From: CAVQFB01 sp963711675
Lineage (GTDB): Bacteria; Acidobacteriota; Terriglobia; Terriglobales; Acidobacteriaceae
Direction: 5' to 3'
Length of the DNA stretch: 64,000 bases
Assembly (NCBI GenBank): GCA_963711675.1
Contig: CAVQFB010000007.1
Location: 7,811 to 71,810, forward strand
Of the stretch, positions 60,114-64,000 are shown in pieces. Both the position numbers and the translations under genes were made by a program. The notes below the pieces were generated by a model, which saw only the letters and a program-made list of their open reading frames with translations, searched no databases and was not told the DNA's origin. Each line of letters starts with the position of its first letter. The first letter of the stretch is position 1.

Positions 60114-61074
60114 TTATCCTCCCTTCGCCCCAGTGCTCGCAATTTCTCGCGAATCAATTGTGCCAAGTGATTCGAGACGCGTTCCACATGGCTTCCTCGC
60201 CGTAGTACTCGTCAACATCGATGGCATTGATCTGCGCGTAGAGGGTTTCCACGGATTTCAGAACTTTCTTCGCTTCGGCTGCAACCTTGGCCGACTCAAT
60301 GTTGAGGTGGTCCGGCGTCAACAACGGCTGGTCGGCAAATTCCTGGAGTCGCTTAGAAATCATTGCGGTCTTCTTAGCCTTCACGGCATTGTTGATGTAT
60401 TGCTTTACGATCCGAAAGTCGGTTACAGCCTTGATGCCCTTCTCCTCGAATTTTCTGAGCATGTCGTCAGTGAACTTGTCCTTCTTAAACCATGGAGAAT
60501 TTCTTGACTTCACGGTCATTTCGTACTGCATACAACTCTATAAAGAAGTCGGCCTTAACTCGCTTGTCGGGATCTGCGTCCAACATCATGTCCTGGTACC
60601 GCTTGTTGTACGAGAGCAATTTCTTGCACCGAACCACGACAGCTTCGTCGAGACCAGTCAATTCGGCAAGAGATGTTCCTTTGCTCTCTTCCAAAGCCCG
60701 CATCAGGAGCTTCAAGCTTCAGGGCGGTGGGCATCAACTCCCAGTCTTTCCGGAGTTTGTGAATCTGGAACATTGTCACGATGTTCTGAACGAGTCGTCG
60801 GTTCGGCGACCTCATTGACCGGAATGGTCTTGAGTCCGACTTCTTGTGCGCACATCCAGCGCCGTTGGCCGTCAAGTATCACGTAGTGACCAGTGCTTTT
60901 TTCTTGATAGACCGTCAGAGGCACAAGAATTCCTACACGTTCGATTGACTCACGAAGGACATGTAAGTCTGCGCGATCAAAGAGCATTCTGGGATTGTGC
61001 GGGTTCGGCTTGAGCTTTTCAGTCGGTAAGCTCTTGACACCAATTGCTCTCACTCCGTAATCGTTTGCCTTCAT
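60110..61074 (-). CDS. ParB/Srx-domain protein, frameshifted
   Basis: ATG 61074 starts MKANDYGVRAIGVKSLPTEK. The ParB_N (ParB/sulfiredoxin) signature follows: KPNPHNPRMLFDRADLHVLR, GILVPLTVYQE and VILDGQRRWMCAQEV. After breaks near 60790, 60722 and 60490 it continues FQIHKLRKDWELMPTALKLE, GTSLAELTGLDEAVVVRCKK and KKDKFTDDMLRKFEEKG. The first three breaks need one base removed. The last break, near 60165, needs one added, and the frame then ends RALGRREDK. The restored protein is about 320 residues. The GQRRW core fits a CTP-using or nuclease ParB-like enzyme. It sits 8 bp behind the methyltransferase and overlaps the next gene. Confidence 0.78.
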
Positions 61075-61082
61075 TGCACCAC

Positions 61083-61940
61083 CTAAATGTCATCGCTCCT
61101 CAATCGGCCGATCTCTTCCATCAGCCCTTGAATCGGACGGTTGCTGATAAGCCATTCGTATGCCTTCTTCCGGTCTCCAGCAAACCCAGCGATATGCCTT
61201 TTGATCGGAAGCCGCACGGAGTACCATTTGAGCGCCAATGCTCTCGCTTCAGTGCAGTCGGCGTAGGAAACAAGGAAGTCAGCTTTCTGCTTCACTATCG
61301 CCGTAAGAGACTTCGGACAACCGAGGAATGTCAGCCGTATCGAACGTTTTCTTGCCGTATTCTCTAAATATCCGTCGCGAAGTTACCGCAAAGGGCGGAT
61401 CAAGATAGACGAAATCTCCCGCCTTCACTTGCTCCAGAGTCTTGGCGAAATCCCCTGCGACGAAGGTGGTCTTTCGAAGTAACTTGGAACAGGCGACCAA
61501 ATCGTCCTTGCTGAAGTATTCGCCCAGCCGCGTTCCCATCGGTACATTGAACTCGACCAGTCCATGTTTGTTCTGTAGATACCGTTAAAACAGTTTCGGT
61601 TAAGGTAAAGGAATCGCAGAGCACGCGTTTCTCGATCAAGCGACTCGGGATTGAGGCTTCGCCATCGGAGATAGGTTGGCAGGTCGCGCTGGATACGACA
61701 GAGGCGCTGGTACAGTCGTTCCGGTTCATCTCTAACTACACGGTAAACCTGTATCAACTCCTTGTTACTATCACCGAGAACAGCCGCTCTGGGTGCCAGG
61801 TCGAAAAAAAGACAGGCCGAGCCTGCAAAGGGCTCCACATACCCTTCGTGATCAGGGGACCAAAAAGCTCTCAGTCGGGAGAGCTGCTTTCGCTTGCTGC
61901 CAGCCCAGCGCAGGAAGGGTTTCCCGCGACGTGCCTCCAT
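61083..61940 (-). CDS. Dam-like DNA adenine methyltransferase, frameshifted
   Basis: ATG 61940 begins MEARRGKPFLRWAGSKRKQL. The Dam-family motifs follow in order: YVEPFAGSACLFFDL (AdoMet site), LGDSNKELIQVYRVV, FLYLNRNCFNGIYRTN and, in the next frame, EFNVPMGTRLGEYFSKDDLV. The catalytic DPPY-type motif is FVYLDPPFA (DPPF). Two frame breaks are near 61555 and 61295. The remaining frames give about 285 residues and a helical C-terminus KWYSVRLPIKRHIAGF. It probably methylates adenine in a short DNA sequence. The stop is 8 bp before the ParB-like start, so the three genes form one operon. Confidence 0.82.
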
Positions 61941-62043
61941 TACTTCTACAGCGACTCCACATGACGAGTTGGGCGGCGTAGCTAGAGGGGCTTTTGTCAG
62001 TTCGATGACTCCAAGCCGTGATCGTACCATAGGCGACCACATC

Positions 62044-62583
62044 TCATTTGGCTGTGTAGACCCGCTCCCACGTGATCTGGTAGCGACGGTGCTCGCCGCC
62101 GGGAGGCGTCTCCTCGCTCGAGAGTATCAACCGGTCGCCTTCGAACCGGAAATTGCGGCTCTGATCGGTTCCGATGTAGTGAGGCCACGAGCCCACCTCG
62201 GGCCGATGAATCACTCGACTTTCTTTCTCCAGCACCTCGTAGCCACCGCAATAAGCGAAGAAAGCGTCGTAGGAGCGCAACCTCTCTGCGTCGGTCGGTT
62301 TTTCCGGGTTCGCCCAGCGGGGATGATTGGCATTCGAGAGCGATACGCACATGTGGCCCGTCGTGTCGTACATGAGATAGCCCTTCGGATTCGGGCCGTA
62401 CTCAGAAAAAGGTTCGAACGTGCCATCTGCACGGAAGGTTCCGGCTGACACCAGCCTCCAGGTACCGATCAGGCGCTCACGCACACCCGGCACTGCATGC
62501 CCCGCAGCAGGAGCTGCGCTGTTCTGCGCAAAGGTTGTGATGCTCGCGCCAAGTAAGAGGAACAATAGCAAAGCGGTTTTCAT
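62044..62583 (-). CDS. secreted lipocalin-like protein
   Basis: This is a 179-residue protein from ATG 62583 with a signal peptide (MKTALLLFLLLGASITTFAQ). RLIGTWRLVSAGTFRADGTF is the GxW-type opening of lipocalin-like (DUF1579/Lipocalin_5) domains, followed by YLMYDTTGHMCVSLS and a final strand RYQITWERVYTAK. It likely binds a small hydrophobic ligand in the periplasm. It is 103 bp upstream of the methyltransferase on the same strand, but its higher GC and secreted nature argue that it is not part of the cassette. Confidence 0.8.
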   Translation of the reverse strand: MKTALLLFLLLGASITTFAQNSAAPAAGHAVPGVRERLIGTWRLVSAGTFRADGTFEPFSEYGPNPKGYLMYDTTGHMCVSLSNANHPRWANPEKPTDAERLRSYDAFFAYCGGYEVLEKESRVIHRPEVGSWPHYIGTDQSRNFRFEGDRLILSSEETPPGGEHRRYQITWERVYTAK

Positions 62584-62651
62584 AGGTTTTCGTTTGCGTC
62601 AAACTTCAATTGAGGGACATATCTATCCACACCTGCGAACTGATCCCTCGA

Positions 62652-62689
62652 TTGTAGCGTTGTGAAGTGAAGTGGACTTATGCAGGAAC
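62652..62689 (+). repeat. direct repeat flanking the cytochrome gene, left copy
   Basis: TTGTAGCGTTGTGAAGTGA and a tail ending CTTATGCAGGAAC resemble the copy at 63228-63263, with a few substitutions and two 1-bp gaps. Confidence 0.45.
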
Positions 62690-62790
62690 CTTTCTTTCCG
62701 GCATCACTCAGGCTGGTGAGCCCAATCACAGATTCCCAGCCGCTTCGCGGATAATCTACGCCCCCAGTGCCCGCCGACTTTCACAAGAAT

Positions 62791-63162
62791 ATGCCATTGG
62801 TGTTTATTGGCTTGCTTCTGCTGCTGGCGGCCATGCCCACCTCCGCCGCCGAACACCCAGGTATTCTCCACAAGGATGACAATTGTTCCTCCTGCCACGC
62901 GGCGAAAACCAGAGGCAAGTCCGTGCATTCCGCCATGACGATTTCGTGCACTGTCTGCCATCTGGCGGAGACCCAAGGCGACATGACCACCTTGAGCCTC
63001 GCCATGCCGAAGGAACAAATCTGCTTCGCCTGCCACCAGAAGTCCACGGCGTTACTGCAGCACTCGCCAGTTGTGAAAGGCCAATGCGTGGATTGTCACG
63101 ACGCCCACAGCAGTGGCCGTCGCCTGCTGCTGCGAGAGCAAGCCGAGGCCCGTCATCCGTAG
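62791..63162 (+). CDS. tetrahaem cytochrome c-like protein (doubled CXXCH)
   Basis: ATG 62791 gives MPLVFIGLLLLLAAMPTSAA, a signal peptide. Four haem-binding motifs follow: CSSCH, CTVCH, CFACH and CVDCH. The 123-residue size and doubled-motif layout fit a periplasmic c3/c7-like electron carrier or the doubled-CXXCH module. The in-frame GTG at 62767 is less likely because it would lengthen the leader. The donor and acceptor are unknown. The nearest respiratory gene is the orphan nuoI 45 kb away. Confidence 0.85.
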   Translation: MPLVFIGLLLLLAAMPTSAAEHPGILHKDDNCSSCHAAKTRGKSVHSAMTISCTVCHLAETQGDMTTLSLAMPKEQICFACHQKSTALLQHSPVVKGQCVDCHDAHSSGRRLLLREQAEARHP

Positions 63163-63227
63163 CTTCGGTGAAGCCCAACCTTCATTGCAAAGCGAGTCAA
63201 ATCATAGTGGCCGAATCTGCATTTTGC

Positions 63228-63263
63228 TTGTAGCCTTGTAAGTGAGGTCGCTTATGCAGGAAC
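63228..63263 (+). repeat. direct repeat flanking the cytochrome gene, right copy
   Basis: This is the right partner of 62652-62689. The last 13 bases, CTTATGCAGGAAC, are identical and contain the start codon of the 33-residue protein. Confidence 0.45.
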
Positions 63264-63355
63264 AGGAAAAGGTTGGTAAGGCTCGGATGATCGGATACGC
63301 CCTCGGCGCCGTCGTATTCATCGCTGTCGTGGCGTGGCGGTGGGTTATCCGATAG
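63254..63355 (+). CDS. 33-residue single-helix membrane protein
   Basis: ATG 63254 after GAGG gives MQEQEKVGKARMIGYALGAV, a hydrophobic helix, a short WRWVIR tail and a stop. A charged N-terminus and one helix suggest a small inner-membrane protein. It lies about 100 bp before the sulfatase start and may be in its operon. I do not know the family. Confidence 0.45.
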   Translation: MQEQEKVGKARMIGYALGAVVFIAVVAWRWVIR

Positions 63356-63450
63356 ATCTGGCTTGCGTCCTGCCACGAACTTGCCGCATCCTCGCCGGCG
63401 CCGGCCTCAGGCTTTCGAACTGTTGCCGCCAGGCAGTAGACTTCTCTCTT

Positions 63451-64000
63451 ATGCTTCTGCTTCGACGGGCGTTTTTCTGGTGTTTTTTCGGCTTCCTGAT
63501 CTCGGCTCTTCTCCCGGCCCATTCTTCGGCGGCGACGAAACCTAACGTCGTCCTCATCACGCTCGACTCGACGCGGGCCGACCGCATGGGCTTCCTCGGT
63601 GCGCACGACAAACTCACTCCCAATCTCGATGCATTGGCCCGCCAGAGCATCGTCTTTGAGCGCGCATACGCACAAGCGCCGGGCACCGTGGTCTCGCACG
63701 CCACCGTCCTCTCCGGAACCTATCCGCAAACCAATCACGCCAGCGAACTCGGCGCTCCGCTCGCGGCCACACTTCCCTTCCTGCCGGACTTGCTCCACTC
63801 TCAGGGTTACCGTACAGGCGCCTTCGTGGGGTCAGTCCAACTCGATCCTCGAGAGGGTCTTGCTCCCGGCTTTGATCGCGGATTCGACGCTTACGATGCC
63901 GGCTTCCGCCAGACTGCGACGAATGACTCGGCGCAAGGCGCGCATGCCTCGCAGAACGACAAGATTGCCACTGCAAGCAAGCGCAGCGGCGAACAGGTTA
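63451..64000 (+). CDS. sulfatase-like hydrolase, cut by the window end
   Basis: ATG 63451 gives a hydrophobic signal (FFGFLISALLPAHSSA). The sulfatase/alkaline-phosphatase-like domain follows: LITLDSTRADRMGFLGAHDK with the metal Asp, then APGTVVSHATVLSGTYPQTN. In that second segment a true sulfatase would have the Cys or Ser of CxPSR. Here Thr-Val-Val-Ser stands there, as in the acidobacterial sulfatase-plus-TPR branch. GFDRGFDAYDAGF is the usual continuation. At least 183 residues are present, and the rest is outside the window. Confidence 0.85.
   Translation, partial: MLLLRRAFFWCFFGFLISALLPAHSSAATKPNVVLITLDSTRADRMGFLGAHDKLTPNLDALARQSIVFERAYAQAPGTVVSHATVLSGTYPQTNHASELGAPLAATLPFLPDLLHSQGYRTGAFVGSVQLDPREGLAPGFDRGFDAYDAGFRQTATNDSAQGAHASQNDKIATASKRSGEQV

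Noticed and set aside
62680..62754. 24-residue frame starting MQEPFFPASLRL
   Set aside because: It begins in the repeat that precedes the cytochrome gene but shows no helix, motif or conservation clue, so it is too weak to call.

Overview
The window looks like a chromosomal segment from the Acidobacteriota (Terriglobia, Koribacter-like). The taxonomic signals are an ADOP-type orphan permease next to an acidobacterial PadR regulator, a Ser/Thr kinase fused to TolB-like and TPR modules, a DUF2934 protein, and many small secreted proteins of unknown role. No ribosomal RNA, CRISPR array or intact transposase was seen. One tRNA, tRNA-Gly(CCC), was found.

Layout. 0-10 kb is accessory: an IS110 transposase stub, small envelope genes, a CPBP protease, a CDF-like cation transporter, a kinase-TPR protein and a secreted collagen-repeat protein. 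10-31.7 kb is housekeeping and stress related: msrA, a metalloprotease-TPR protein, metH, an orphan nuoI, a stand-alone Clp-N protein, an alcohol dehydrogenase, DinB and hydrolase genes, a ketoacyl-ACP synthase near a B12-type radical SAM enzyme, UbiD, a peroxiredoxin, two flavin/F420-type reductases and an NHL beta-propeller protein. 31.7-35.6 kb is a probable small island: the ADOP permease and PadR lie between an intact tRNA-Gly and a decayed copy of that tRNA's 3' half. Beside the tRNA is a tandem array of tRNA 5' halves with an exact 112-bp period. 35.7-45.3 kb carries an amidase, an ABC exporter, DedA, nth, an S9 peptidase and an aldo/keto reductase. 45.3-53.9 kb reads as one sigma-54 module: a two-GAF enhancer-binding protein stands between the divergent reductase, which has a textbook -24/-12 promoter, and an RND efflux operon with a weaker -24/-12 site. 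Matching palindromes lie at enhancer distance from both. 53.9-59.2 kb encodes two type I phosphodiesterase-family proteins and membrane partners. 59.2-61.9 kb is a compact, visibly more AT-rich operon: Dam-like methyltransferase, ParB-like protein, and a phosphoribosyltransferase-like protein with a DDFSGTG motif. It resembles a defence or conflict cassette and is the best candidate for an undescribed system. The window ends with a lipocalin-like protein, a multihaem cytochrome, a 33-residue membrane protein and the 5' part of a sulfatase.

Caution. About twenty otherwise well conserved genes are broken by one-base indels. At most of them, removing one extra base restores a sensible protein, while very long genes such as metH are intact. 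This looks more like uncorrected insertion errors than mass gene decay, although some genes may be true pseudogenes. Frame breaks were found by reading the translations, so their positions are approximate.
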